Below, in pieces: positions 12,994-25,052 of a stretch of 64,000 nt of DNA. Numbering within the stretch: position 1 is the first letter of the stretch; each line of letters starts with the position of its first letter. A model generated the notes under the pieces. That model had not been told where the DNA came from. It did not search any database and saw only the letters and a list, made by a program, of their open reading frames with translations. Source of the DNA: Euonymus europaeus (lineage: Eukaryota; Streptophyta; Magnoliopsida; Celastrales; Celastraceae); contig OY756960.1 of assembly GCA_963580455.1 (NCBI GenBank), positions 28,517,238 to 28,581,237 on the forward strand, in the 5' to 3' direction. Position numbers and translations under genes: made by a program.

Positions 12994-15246
12994 AATTACA
13001 ATGTAACCATGTAATACATAAGCACAATAGGAATTGAAATCAAAATTGTGGTTAAATCAAAGAAAAATTGCGATTTCAAGCATAAGAAAATGAGGTACAT
13101 GAGAGATAAGTTATGTCTCGTCAACGTCTCTTATCTGTCTAGAGAGACCGACGACCTAGGGTATGGTTGTTGAACGCCTCTTCTCTGAGAGATAAGATAT
13201 TTCTTCTCTTGCTCGCGACAGTTTTGGGGATGATATCAACATTGATTGGTTGGATGAGCTTGATATGATCTAACGACAACAAAACTATTCAATTGGGGGT
13301 AAACTAGACATTTCACAAACCATTTCATGTAAAATGGGCTAAATCCACCTAAAAATGTGGGAATCAAACTTGTAGGAAAGATGAAGGAATAGAATAGAGC
13401 ATTTAATTTCCTCAAAATTTGATCCATCAAATAATGGAATGAAATGTTCCAATGCATAAAGCATCTCAATTCTCTCCCCATTCTCAATACCAAAGGAGGT
13501 CATATAGGTTAACGAAAATGCTAATATCTCTAAAGTGTGTATCCCTAATGAGTAAAAGCCATGATTTTAATTTTTAAAATTTTTTTTATAAAAATTTTTA
13601 TAAAAAAATCTTTATAAATTCAAATTTAAAAAGAAAGTCAAATGCTGTAACTACGGTGACCGCCACATATGCTATTGACGATTTAATGATACTTTTGTTA
13701 GGGATATTCGAGCAATCTCTAGGCCGTAATGGAGGATTGTATGGAATTTAAAAAACATTCGTCCTAATCTCAAAATCGATATGATGAACAAGAAGAACAA
13801 CCACCATAATGCAAATAGAAAGGTTAAAGAGACAGACAAAAGGAAGAACCGGAAGGTGAATTCCAGTTCTTCAAGGTGTGCCGCCTGAATCACGATCGAG
13901 GAGGGCGCCACAAGTACTTGCCTAAACTCAAAATTTTTCTTGCTGCCTTCCTTTCTCGGTTCCAATCGAAGCTGATCGACGAGCATGTCAAAAACCCTAT
14001 ACTCCTTCCTCCGGAGCATGCCTTTCTCAATCGCATGTGGTACGTATTCTGCGATACTGATTTTGACGAGCTTGATAGCTACTTTGCATGGTAAATCTAG
14101 TCCCTGAAATTTTTCATCTGTTGAGTACTTGAGTAAGCTTCATTTGCTGGTGCATTGTGCTCAACCTTGTAGATTCGAGTACTGCTAGGTCTTGTTTTTA
14201 TCTTGCTTATCTTGTTTATGCATGAAATAGCAAGGTACTGGTTCAAAAACCCAAATATAAGGAGGTTGCAAGGGGCCTCCTAGAAATGAGATTCTGTAGA
14301 AGTTGGAATTCCTTCTTTGTTAGAGTAACTCAACTGTTGGAGGTTATAGGTGACCTTTAGAAGTACTTGCGCGGTTGCACCATGTGATGTATGATTACCA
14401 CACGCTGGAGAAAGGTGGAGCATCTTTGTTGTAGAGTTGTGGATGAGGCAGGCAGTGGATGGGAAGAAGATGAAGTAGTAATGAAAATTTTAAGTAGTCC
14501 AACTATTGAGATGCTTGATGGAACCCCCCCCAAAAAAAAAGAGGAATAGTTTCTTTCCCGGAACTCTCAGTTGTTTAGTTTCTTTGAAGTATCTGTTAAT
14601 GAATACTGACAGGTGAGACTGGAGGAGAAAATGGGTTACAAGAGGACGGCACCGAGGCACTTGTGAGGGCATTCTCTTTCTTCTTTGCCTTCGGCAACTC
14701 CACTGCTTCTGTCACATCCTCCGTGGTTTTTGATGATTGGTTGTTATACCCCATCGATTTTCCTAGGATTTCTTTAGTAAGAGAGATTTCAGCGAAGAAA
14801 TGGTTTTGCTTTTGTTGCGGTGTGACTTAATTTTTCTTTTCCCCTTTTTGTTGTTTGTCACCTAATTGATGTGGTTGCTCTGTTACCTTCCTGAAGTTGA
14901 CGCTGCCTATGTCTGATCCTCATTAAAAAGAACTATAAGAATATGTATAAATAATGTGAACGCCCTAACCCAACGAGTTAATTTATAGGGTTGAATGACA
15001 AAAAAAACTAATCTTAACATGAGTAACAAATATTAACAAGAACAATTAATGTTTGGTGTTTCAATAATTTGTTAGAGATCCTGAATCAAGTCTTGGAATT
15101 TTTTGATGGTTTCATTTATTTCATTTCTTCACGTAGGGTACATAGGAGTGAAGTTGAAGGAGAGCCAAATCAGTAGTTGGTGGGTGTGCTTTCAATTAAA
15201 TTTGACTTCCACACATGTATTCTGATGATTTTGTTAATGTAATTAG

Positions 15247-15375
15247 GCTCGAATGTTTAGCTTACACATTCCTGTTTGCCATCCTCATGTGCTAGGACAT
15301 GCCCAACCTGTGCTTGCAGAGGTGACAACGATCAGCCACATCATCCCTGCTTCTACATGGAAAGACTTTCTATAA
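15247..15375 (+). other. Candidate terminal exon of an unrecognised gene
   Basis: After an AG acceptor at 15245–15246, 42 codons run open to TAA and include HIPVCHPHVLGHAQPVLAEV and ISHIIPASTWKDF. The composition looks coding. A competing frame across 15276–15418 is also open and ends at a possible GT donor, so the reading is ambiguous. I do not recognise the protein. Confidence 0.25.
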
Positions 15376-15574
15376 CAGGTGATACCCTTCTCGCATTATG
15401 TGCACTACAGAAGGTACTGCATATCTGTCCATGCTTATGTTCCCTCCTTCATGTGCTTGTTCATTTAATCATTATGAACTGTTCGTTAGACCAAAACTTT
15501 ATCACTGGATGAGAAGGATTCTCAAACATATTCCGAGGAATATCCTAGCCTTAGGCTGCTTATGAGGTGGTCAA

Positions 15575-15650
15575 TCATACAGTACCAATTTACAATTTGA
15601 CATGGTCTCTGGTCATACAGTACCAATTTACAATTTGACATGGTCTCTGG
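15575..15650. repeat. Exact tandem duplication, 2 x 38 bp
   Basis: Bases 15575–15612 and 15613–15650 are identical; each copy starts TCATACAGTACC and ends GGTCTCTGG. The perfect identity points to a recent slippage or repair event in non-coding DNA. Confidence 0.95.
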
Positions 15651-16521
15651 ATGATTAATTCAATGCCTTATTACACACTTATTTATAGTTGTCATTGAAT
15701 AATCATTATTAATAAACTGTTCGTTCCCCGGTATAAAGGATCACAAGGAATATTGTATTTTATATTCCACAAGCACAACAAGCTGACTTCATTATATTTG
15801 TATTCACACTAAGTTTGTTAGATTCCTAACAACTCCAACTGCGTTTAACCTTATTCCTAAACAAGCATCTAAAAGGTCGCTTTCTAATCATATTTTTATA
15901 ATTCGCCTAATGGTGTTTAACCTAATAAAATACAATCTTGTATTTGATAATTCATATCTGTGTAATCTATCCCTCTGTCAGTCTGATATAAGTTGTAACT
16001 TAAGCCACACAAAATGATATAACCAAGGTTTATTCTTGAATCTTCGGTCAACTAATGATGTGTTGAAGCGTCATAATCTTTGCATAACATTAACTAACCA
16101 TGGTTATCAAGGTTAACAGTGTGAATAATTGCCCAAAGGCTCCATTCTGGGAGCATTTTCTGTTGTCATTGTCAGTGTAGTTTTGATTTCTTTATTACTC
16201 AACTTGCAGATGCATTTGCAACAACGTCATGTTTTTAGAAAATTTTAATTATTCTTCCTATTATTGAAATAGCTTTTGATACTCTTATTTTCCTCCTTAA
16301 TCCTTTCTTTGTCATCTCTGCCAGAAACTAACAAAACCATAGATCATACTTTGGTTTAGCTAGAAATATTCGACATTTCTGGTGCGTTTTGGCAAGGATT
16401 TCCTGCAAACACACCTCTGTTTTTATCTTAAGTCTTGTCTCTACTTATGGAGTCTTGTTCTTTTTGTTGATAAACCTGTCAACTCATGCTCATGATATCA
16501 AACTAGAATTAAATTAGTGAT

Positions 16522-17775
16522 ATGAGGAATAACACTCCAGACCAGATTGTCTCACAAGCAGGATCTAAGGTGAGAAAAGTTGTAGCTTGAGATTCTTTTC
16601 TTTGGTTTTTTAGTTTTGATTTTTATGAGTTCGACTGAAAGTTCTTCAACTAATAGGCCAATCTGGAGGAGGATGAATACAAACAATCTCTTTTGGCTTC
16701 TATACCAAAATCTGCAATTGAAAATGGCAGACCAAGCAGTATGGTCATAAAGGTATACGCCTAAAATCATATTTTCCTCATGAATTGCCGGATAAATCAT
16801 AGTCTGATGATGTCTAGATTAACTGCTTGACTGAATTAACTGAAACAGAAAGCTCATACGGTGATTCCAGCGCATATCGTTGCAGAAGCCATATCAACAA
16901 TCCGAGGTCTTGACCTCAGATGGTCAGGACCAATCACACTAACAGAAGTGAAATACGTTGAGCAGTATGTCCTGGCAAAATATCCACAGTATGCTGGCCT
17001 TGTTGATGGTGAAAAGTCTGATCTCTCTAGTCTTTGTATCAATGAAGAGTCTCCAGAGCCTCCGAGTCCCGATGACAAGGGCAAGTCTCCTGGGGGTGGC
17101 TTTAGAGAGTCCTCAAAACCATCTTATGGAAGCAATCTCCCGGATTTAGATAGAACCCAATTGGAGGCCTCAAGACTACTTGATATACTCACCAAGAAAT
17201 CATCCTTTCCTGGGAGTTTCATTTCAATCCCTGAAATACAAGCCAGAAACAAAGTCTTGAAGCACTGTGGATTGCCTGATGAGGAGTATCTTGTTCTCTT
17301 CACACCAAGCTACAGAGAGGCAATGATGTTAGTAGGGGAGAGCTACCCTTTCTTCAGAGGGAATTTCTATATGACTGTCATCGGAGAAGAAATGGATTAC
17401 ATAAGAGCGTTTGCAAGTTACAAGGAATCAAAAGTGGTTCTGGCACCAGAGACTTGGTTGGACTTGAGAATCAAGGGATCACAGCTTAGCCAGTATTTTA
17501 GGAGGAAATGTAAGTATACCCCAAAAGGTTTATTCTCTTATCAGGTTGAAGTCACCGGAACTCGTTATTCGATGCATTGGGTCTCGGAGGCTCATCGTAA
17601 CTCATGGCATGTTCTGCTTGATGCAACTGCCCTGACGGTTGGGGAAGACAGGTTGAATCTTGCTCTTCATCGCCCGGATTTTGTGCTGTGCAGTCTTGAC
17701 AATACTCATGCTCATCCTTCAAAGATCACTTGTCTTCTGGTTCGAAGGAAATCCTTTGATACCTCGGCTGCTTGA
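16522..17775 (+). CDS. PLP-dependent transferase-fold protein (MOCOS-like), 5' end uncertain
   Basis: Three exons, 16522–16569, 16657–16752 and 16849–17775, join in phase to 356 residues from the ATG in MRNNTPDQIVSQ. Residues about 50–100 hold the conserved KAHTVIPAHIVAEAISTIRG block. Residues about 160–350 match the plant proteins annotated as PLP-dependent transferases related to the N-terminal domain of molybdenum cofactor sulfurase: EEYLVLFTPSYREAMMLVGE, ESYPFFRGNFY, GLFSYQVEVTGTRYSMHW, NSWHVLLDATAL and RPDFVLCSLDN. Related enzymes carry the PLP-binding lysine in an FYKVFG-type segment after RPDF; here the aligned segment reads LDNTHAHPSK with no lysine at that position, so classical PLP chemistry is doubtful. 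An AG acceptor lies at 16516–16517, so further upstream exons are possible. Confidence 0.75.
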
Positions 17776-18445
17776 TCTTGGAGCAAGGAGTAAGATGTGC
17801 TTTTGATGTGAATATAGAGTATTCTTGAATAGGCTATAAGCAGTTCTGGAGTTTGAATCAATCAATTTCTGTTCGTTGGTTTCTATAACCTGCCAAATGA
17901 ATAATCTTCCTCTGAAATCAAATCCTAAAGGAACTAGAATAAGTTTCTAAAGCTTCATGAATAAGCGAACACGGTATGAGAACAGAGTATAAGCTAGCTT
18001 ATACTCTGTCCCAAACGGAGGCATAGATTGAGCTTTCATCGAGTAACGTGCGTTTCTATTTTTTTTTTTTTTGAGTGATGGCCAGGCAAACCCGAAACCG
18101 AAAGTCCCTACAATTATTAACATTACCTTGCACATAAACAATATAAACAGCTGATATGTCACATGGGAATGAAGGACTGGTAAAATCATTACCATAAAAC
18201 AAAAGGGACCATAAAATTCAGAACTGCACATTGGATAAAATTAGATAAGTCACAGCAGCAATTTTTCCACTGCGTTAAATTAAGTTAAAAGTTTTCTGAT
18301 GAAGTGATTACATTCATAAGCGTCTTCCATAAAAAATAGCAGATGACTGCATTCAATAATCACAAAAGGAAAGAAATTTCACAATTAGCATCGGCAGGCT
18401 CCACTGCCTTCAGCTGCATCTTGGGCTCAATACTCAGACGGTAGC

Positions 18446-21125
18446 TTAGCTGCAAAATACACAGCCAAAAGTTGAAAGAATCATGAGCAGACCGAGAAGA
18501 TAATAAATAAATAACACAACATGATGACACATGCAAGTTGAGAACTGACTTAAAAGAAAAACAGAGAAAATATAATGATACTTGAAGTTGAAAACGACTT
18601 GGAAGTAAGTTTATGGGATTGTAAATAAAATACAATTTTTTGAAATACCAAGGGCTGCATAGATGCTCATGAATACATACAAGTTAAGGCCGTCAGAGAC
18701 AGGAAGAGGCATTTTGGCATCCAGGGTTTTTTTTTTTTTTTTTGAATGGGAAAGAACTTTATTCAAAACACACCAAGGTTACAAGGAGGCGATACAGATA
18801 GCCTCAATAAGATAGAACGCCAAAGGTTCAAAGTAAAACAAATATTATCAGCAAGAACAGCCACAGAAGATTCCTTATTGTCAAAGCTATCCAGGAGTTC
18901 ATGTTTCCACATCTTTGATATATTTCCAATTTTTCCTTCACTTACAAATGAAGGCTGTAGTAGCGCTACAGATCTGCTGCTCTTTCTGCTCTTTTTTCGC
19001 AACAGAAAGGAGCTGCAGGACATCTATATTATATACTATAGTTAGGTTGGATGGAGAAGTACCATTTTTTAGAAGGCACATGGCATATAAAATGACTACA
19101 AAAGCTTTAAGTAAACAAAGTAATGGTAACAACCTTTGTTCAAGAAGATGCTAGTCTAAACAAAAAAAGAGTAGGAGGGGGTTGAGACTTGAGAGAGTGG
19201 TTAGCCTCCCCAATCAATAACTAGACTCAAGCCATAAAAGGACAATATACAGAAGTGCCACCAAGTTCGCCACACCAATTAATAAGGAATCAAGAAAGTC
19301 TTATTTTATCCAATTTTTAGCAGAAAGATAAAAACTTATAGCAATGTGGATATGATGCACCGGATGCAAAGTCCGAACACTATTTCAGAGAGACTTCAAC
19401 TGTAATGTGTCACTGCTCATTTCAGGTATTATCATTGTCATCAAAAGCTTAATACCAACAAATTTTGCAGTAGTATACTATATATTCAGACTAATAAAAG
19501 CCCCTTCAACTTCTTAAGATTTATAGTCAAATGTAAAAAGTGCAGACTTATTCATTATTAGAACGTTAATTCTGTTTCAAATGCAAAATCCTTCACCAAC
19601 AAAAACATCCAGGACAAGGAGCTATTAGGTATCAAGTTGTCAAACAATATATTACAGTCAAACATTACCAATTCAGCTTGTTTGAGGAAGAACTGATTAT
19701 TTACAAATAAACCTTGCGCAATAATTACTTTCTTAACCATGCTACTCTGCTTATATAATTTGAGACAGCCTGGAAGAAATAGGTGTAGAAGTTTCCAGGT
19801 AATTCAGGCCATGACTATTATTACTACCAGTACAACACCTCTATCTAACCTCCTATGTCAAGATTTTCCTCCCTAATCATCCAATTTGCGTGCAAATTGC
19901 TGAACAGATTTCCTTAATCAATGAGTTACAAAAGGTTCGGGTGACACCAACACCGTCAAGGCTGTCTCTCTGCCTGTCTAATCTAACATCATCAACCACC
20001 AAACTCCTTTCTAAAAGCTTATAAAAGAGCTGCCACTGTTTGTTAGCAGAGAGGTTTATGTCCTATACTCCTATACCTCAACCATAAGCAAAGGAAAACT
20101 GATCTCTGATAAACAAACCGTTCAAATAAAAAGTTAAAAAACATCTGATTAACTAAAACCTGTGAGGATACCTAAAATCAGAACCCTAAATCATCCAACA
20201 ACAAAAAAAAAAAAAAATTGTGCAATAATCTGACAAATTTTAGATAATCACATTAATGTTCCGTTAGGCAAATGCAGGACCAAACATGAAAGATCAATAT
20301 TAAGGATGAGTTATCAATATGCAAAATTTGAACACTCCAAAAAAAATATAGTTTAGCTTCTTTCAAGTAAATTCCCACATCACCAATCTACCAATATTCA
20401 CAAAATAAGCTATAACACCAATATGGAAAGAAAAATAAAAAATCAGACACATACGCTTGTCCGTCGAGATTGCCTTGTCCGCTGCTGCCTCCGCTACCAT
20501 AGGAAGTATCCTCAGCCGCTGCCGCGGTCTGCCACACGCTCTGCCAAGCCTGAGATGGAGGCTGGACATAGACACTGGGGTCCATAGCTGGCCTCCCGAT
20601 CATCATGCCCCCAGGGGGAGGAGGCCCGGCAGGATGGCCCATTGGGGGATAGTAATAGGGAACCCCGCTTGCGGTGGCCCCGACCATGGCGCCAATACCA
20701 GTAGCCTCGTCCTTGATCTCGTCACGGGGTACAATATCAACAAGGAAATCGAAGATATCAGTGCGGGTAATTGCAGCGGCGATGTCGTTCTTCTGGAGAG
20801 TGCGGCGCTTATTCTCTTCTGCGTGAAGCCAGGAGCGAATTGTGAGCTCGAGAATGAACAGCTCACAGGCCTTGGCAAAGAGAATCGGTGCCTCCGCGGA
20901 GATCATGCGGACGTCCTCATCGGCCTTCATGATCTTCTTGATGCGGGCCAAAGGGAGTTGGTGATTTTTGAAGTCATTCACCTGCTCGATCTCCTGCCTC
21001 CGATAAGACCAAAACATCTGGAGCTGTTGTTGTTGCTGCTGCAGCAGGTGGTGGTAGGGAGCGACAGCCGGGGCCGCCGGCGCCGGGTAGGAAACAGGCG
21101 ATTGCGGTTGCTGGTTGTTGTCCAT
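18446..21125 (-). CDS. NF-YC: Nuclear transcription factor Y subunit C (NF-YC1/4 type)
   Basis: The main exon, 20455–21125, starts at ATG 21125 (MDNNQQPQS). It encodes a Pro/Ala-rich N-terminus with a short glutamine run ([15 protein letters not shown]), then the histone-fold domain at about residues 50–130. That domain contains [38 protein letters not shown] and [19 protein letters not shown], the NF-YC core that pairs with NF-YB and recruits NF-YA at CCAAT boxes. The C-terminus is Gly/Pro-rich. The exon ends at a GTATGT donor inside the last codons. The best acceptor I find is at 18450, giving GQA and a stop at 18446–18448, 224 residues in all. That puts a 2.0-kb intron almost exactly at the stop codon. 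The tail exon is less sure than the body. Confidence 0.9.
18727..19050 (-). mobile_element. LINE-like 3' tail inside the NF-YC intron
   Basis: On the minus strand the sequence runs CTTGTAACCTTGGTGTG, then GAATAAAGTTCTTTCCCATTC, and ends in a 17-nt A run (plus T run 18727–18743). This is the shape of a 5'-truncated non-LTR retrotransposon 3' end with a poly(A) tail. No reverse transcriptase domain is visible. The upstream limit is approximate and no target duplication was found. Confidence 0.5.
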
Positions 21126-22000
21126 TTCTTTTGCAGTTTTTATTCGGAATTTTATATGATTGGGAGTGTGTGATTGACGCTGATGATCTTTTGATGACAA
21201 ATGGTGCGGTGAAGATAAAGCACTGTGTTAAATTGAATGTGTTGGGGTCCGTGAGATTCATATTTTCTTTTTTCTATTTGAAATTGTATGGCTCCGATTG
21301 CCCACATAAAAGACCACAGTTGCTTATCCTGCACCGCAAACCTACCCCACCCACCGATAGCCATGGAAGAATCGGAAGGCCAAACAGTAAGGCCCAGTAT
21401 TGGAATTTCAACTCTCAGGACTCAGGACGAGTAAGTTGGCCCAACTTATACGGTTGATTACGCTTAGGCAAAATTATATTTTTCGTCCCTTGTTTATGGT
21501 CTGGTTTTATTTTCATTCTTAAATTAATTTTTTGGACACTTTCATCCCTCATCTTTGAGCAGGTATCACTATCACTTATAGTCAAAAACTTATGTGGTCT
21601 TATGTGACACGCTAGAGAAATCACATGTGACAAAGTTTCACAAAATACTGTGATATTATGATATGTCTTTCAAGTATCATAACATTATCTTTTTGTCCAT
21701 AAAACGAAAAGTATTGTTTTGCTCTTATACTTAATTACTTATTACTTGTACCTGCAAGATTGGGATTACAGACCAATCGTAAAGGCCCAATATTAAAATT
21801 ACTAGCATAAGTGCACTTGCACTGAAGATGAGTAAACTAACCCAAGTTCGTTTTAAGGCCCAATGGTTACTCCAGAATTTATGCTACCACAAAGGGAGCA
21901 CTGGGGCAGATTTCTCAAATTAAGAACTGATTATTTTACAAATTACAAAGTAGTGATGCTGGCTGAGACAATCTGCAGGCCAGGAAATATGATGAACTCT
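21126..22000. other. Intergenic region: NF-YC leader/promoter and lumenal-protein 3' side
   Basis: The NF-YC 5' UTR and promoter occupy the left part, and the 3' flank of the thylakoid gene the right part. No other gene or repeat was recognised. Confidence 0.5.
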
Positions 22001-23140
22001 CTAATCCATGGAGTCAAAACTTGGAGCATACCAGCCTAACTGGTCCATGATTTTCTTCATTCTTTCTTCTTGTCCCTTTGAGTCCCCTAAAGCTGTTGTG
22101 AATGGATATATATATGTCACTTTGGTGGCCATAGACCTATAAGCAACCACATCTCCTTTCACCAAAAACTCGAGTACATCCCTTCCAAAGCCACCATCCA
22201 CCTCTGCTTGCAAATATGTTCCTGCATTTGTTTCCATTATCAGTGATTGCATTACCTGATGTTTGTTTTATAGAAGAAATTCACAGTTTAATCCAGTGCC
22301 AGAACTCTCAATTATAAGATTTAATCAGTCTCAACCAACTACTATAATCAACAGTCATCCCTATATTTGCAATGCAAGTGCGATTGTGTTATTTACTAGC
22401 ATTCATGCATACAAAATAATCTTCCTGAGTTGGGTTTTGAAAAATTACCATTTGGAGTGTCTTCAAGAGTCTGAATCTTAGCATTTTTCTGGGTCTCTAA
22501 AATTGCTTGTTGCAATTTCTGCAATAAATATCCAAAGCTAAGAAAGATTCTATATAAATGAAAGTGAGAATTAGCTGAAATGCAGGTAAGAACACTTGAA
22601 GCATAGCATAATTTCTTTACAAACCTGAATTGCGTTCTCTGTAGAATTCTCAGGAATTCTCCATGGGAATGCAAAAGACGAAGACCTTGGATTTGTTGAT
22701 ATACATCCCGGATTCGTGGATGGGCAAGGCCTAATTTTCCTGCAAGATGAGAGCTTGATTATAAATTAGTGAAGAAACAATGAAAAACATTCACATATAG
22801 TAGAAGAAGGAAAGAAAAAGAAAAAAACCCAGAAAATAGGAATGAAGTTTAAGACAAACCCATTTTCCAGTCCTAAATTTAAGTTCTTGGATTGCGAGAA
22901 CGGGGTGGTGGAAGAGAGTGGAGAAGGAGACTGAGAATTAAGAGAAGGGATTGCAAATGAAGGTAAGGGAGCACCCAATGCGACAGTGAGGGCTATAGAA
23001 ACAAGTTTTGAGAGAATCGGTCTTGGATTTGTATTTTGAAAGCTAGCCATTGCGGTTTGAGGTTGTGGTGAAACTTCCAAATTGGATTTTCTGGAGATTG
23101 AAGCAGGCAGAGGAGGGAGAAGACGGCCAATCAAACTCAT
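22001..23140 (-). CDS. Thylakoid lumenal 17.9 kDa-type protein (DUF1499)
   Basis: Four exons, 22860–23140, 22625–22739, about 22450–22519 and 22001–22221, give 228 residues. The start is the first ATG, 23140 (MSLIGRLLPPLPASIS). The N-terminal about 60 residues look like a chloroplast transit peptide, followed by a hydrophobic thylakoid-transfer segment (KLVSIALTVALGAPLPSFA) with an AxA-like cleavage site. No twin-arginine pair is present, which suggests the Sec route. The mature part has the DUF1499 landmarks IRPCPSTNPGCISTNP, SSSFAFPWRIPE, DGGFGRDVLEFLV and the terminal LGWYAPSFDSMD. It matches what I remember of Arabidopsis At4g24930. The biochemical role is unknown. It is head-to-head with MED30. 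Confidence 0.9.
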
Positions 23141-23308
23141 TTTTTTGTTGATGTTATCCTCTGGTTCCTGATGCGGTGGTTTTGAGCTTCTCGTTTGCTC
23201 TCTCGCAGCGTCCAAAACGCAACGTTTTTAGTTTCTACCCATAAAAGGAAATATACACACGATCGAGGGTTTTTTTTGCTCAGGTGCTGGCATTCTACCA
23301 AATCAGGA
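23141..23308. promoter_or_regulatory. Short shared (bidirectional) promoter, lumenal protein / MED30
   Basis: Only 168 bp separate the two divergent start codons (23140 and 23309), so both leaders and core promoters must lie here or overlap neighbouring coding DNA. No TATA box was seen for MED30. An ACGCAACGT word lies near 23217. Confidence 0.7.
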
Positions 23309-25052
23309 ATGGAAGCGGAAGATACGCCAACTAGTGCCGGACCGCCTCCCAAAACGACACAAGAGCTAGCAGTGGAGGGCCAAAAGCACCTAGAAGACAC
23401 TATCGAGGCGGCGTACCAGATCCTCTCTTCCATGAATGAGGAGCTCTGCAACCCCGCCTTATGGTCCACGACGACTTCTTCTACTACTTCTGCTCCGACT
23501 ACAGTCACTACCAATGTCCCTTCCTCTCTGACCTCCAACGGCGTGCTTAATAACGGAGATGCTGCCTCTGATTCTACCCATCACATGGAAACGGGTGGCA
23601 CTGCTGGCGGCAGTGGTAATGGAGCTCTGGATGAGGCTCGCCTTCGCTACAAAACCTCCGTCGCTGCCCTTCGTGCTGTTCTCACTGCAATTCCCGATTC
23701 TCGGAAGGTAAAATTCGTGAACCTAGTATTTTTTTCTTGCTCTATTGCATTCCGCGAATTCTGGGATAAGTTCGATACCTGCCAAATCAAATGCAAATTA
23801 AGCTATCACAAATCACTCCTCTAAAATTTCATGAAGATTTGAATATTTTAGCCATGATCGCTATTTTCTAGCATGGATTGGATATAGATTAGCCCAGAGA
23901 TCGTTGAAGTTTTCAAAACTAAATTGTGTTTGTTACATGACCTCGAAACAATCTTATTTGAAAGCATAGGCAAATTTTAGTATGAAGATTGTTTATCCCT
24001 GTGGTGATCACAAAACTGGAAGAAAAGAAATAGCTTGGAGAAGTTTTTATGGGTCAAGACTAAAGAAGTTATCCGTTTCAGTGTGCATCTCCTTGTAATT
24101 CCATGCCTAATGGCACATTCCCTCTTGAGATCTTGCAAATAGGTACATGGGGCTTAAGTCAATTAGGTCTCCATACAGAAGAAAAATAATCTCAACAAAG
24201 TGTAATCTCTATCTGATTCATACGAAGGATTGGTTTCCCGTAGTGATTTGGCAGCAAACACAGTTTTGTGGCTCTCTTGTTGTATTCTCTTTTCATACAC
24301 CTGTTATTGTGAGTTTCCATGGCCCTGTGTAGTTGGTTCTGTGTCTACGTTTGATTTGATATTTTAGATGGCCCTTTAGATATTGGTAAAATAGCATGAA
24401 TTATGGTTTCCAAGTTTGTGAAGTTATGTTCATGAACTGTGAGATCACGGCAACAAAGATGTGAGATGTCCATGTCAGATAAAATGTTTTTTTAAGTTTT
24501 TGTGAAAGCTAACACAGTTATTTTTCCTTGATAATATAGGCAAAAGCTTTTGAAACAGGTTCAACTGCCAGTGATTCGGCATCCCCAGCTGATCAATCTG
24601 AACTTGAGACGTTAGAAGAGCAAGCCTCTAAATTACGAAAGGTGAGTTAGTAAATGAAGAATTCGTGTGTTTTTCTTTTTTCATTGATGGAATGGCAATT
24701 ACAAAATTCTCTCTGTGAGAGGCATGAATTGGAGTGATTGGTTGTATCCTTAAAACATTAAATTAGGTGATGATGGTACTGCCACAGAATTGGATTACCT
24801 GAAAGAAGAATTTACAGGAACCGTAATTGCTGTGAGAGATTACTTTTCTCAATAATACTATCTTCAAAATTCTATTTTAATCTTTGAAGACCTTGTGTGG
24901 ATTTCTGCAATATCCTCATTTATGATCCATCATACTTCTGTTTTTTGACGTAGGAACTTGCGAACAAGAACAAGCATGTTAAGCTTCTCATGGATCAACT
25001 ACGAGATCTCATTACTGACATATCCACATGGCAAAGCCCTTGCTCTGTCTGA
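23309..25052 (+). CDS. MED30: Mediator complex subunit 30
   Basis: Three exons, 23309–23707, 24540–24641 and 24954–25052, total 600 nt and encode 199 residues with GT–AG borders. Landmarks are [20 protein letters not shown] near the N-terminus, a Ser/Thr/Gly-rich linker (about residues 50–105), [20 protein letters not shown], then a coiled coil ([20 protein letters not shown]) and the end [20 protein letters not shown]. This matches plant MED30, a head-module subunit of Mediator that bridges transcription factors and RNA polymerase II. ATG 23309 is the only start compatible with the conserved N-terminus. The neighbouring NF-YC is also transcription-related; the pairing follows Arabidopsis At5g63470–63480 gene order as I remember it. 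Confidence 0.93.

Larger units (their letters stand above)
7942..13870. other. Gene-poor intergenic region
   Basis: The first about 100 nt are the 3' UTR of the SGR5-like gene. The rest shows no convincing gene. It holds a small ORF at 8527, a SINE near 10085–10230, an AT-rich MITE-like stretch at about 12030–12420 with repeated GGAATGA/GAAAATGA words, and a degenerate tandem repeat at 12818–12993. A perfect 28-bp AT palindrome sits at 13581–13608. Confidence 0.5.
13871..16517. other. Unresolved region upstream of the PLP-fold gene
   Basis: Contains several short open stretches with possible splice sites but no family I can name. The best is the 43-codon stretch at 15247–15375. Others near 13986–14094 and 14614–14800 are weaker. 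It may hold 5' exons or leader sequence of the gene at 16522, or an unrecognised small gene. Confidence 0.35.

Noticed and set aside
13672..14019. 115-codon open frame on the minus strand with a hydrophobic stretch
   Set aside because: Composition follows AT-rich DNA, no motif or splice support, and it lacks a partner exon.
20457..21173. 238-codon open frame antisense to NF-YC
   Set aside because: It overlaps the histone-fold exon exactly and has no recognisable domain; it is a by-product of GC-rich coding DNA on the other strand.
23140..23215. N-terminal extension of the lumenal protein to 23215
   Set aside because: The codon at 23215 is TTG; ATG 23140 is the first real start and gives a normal transit peptide.
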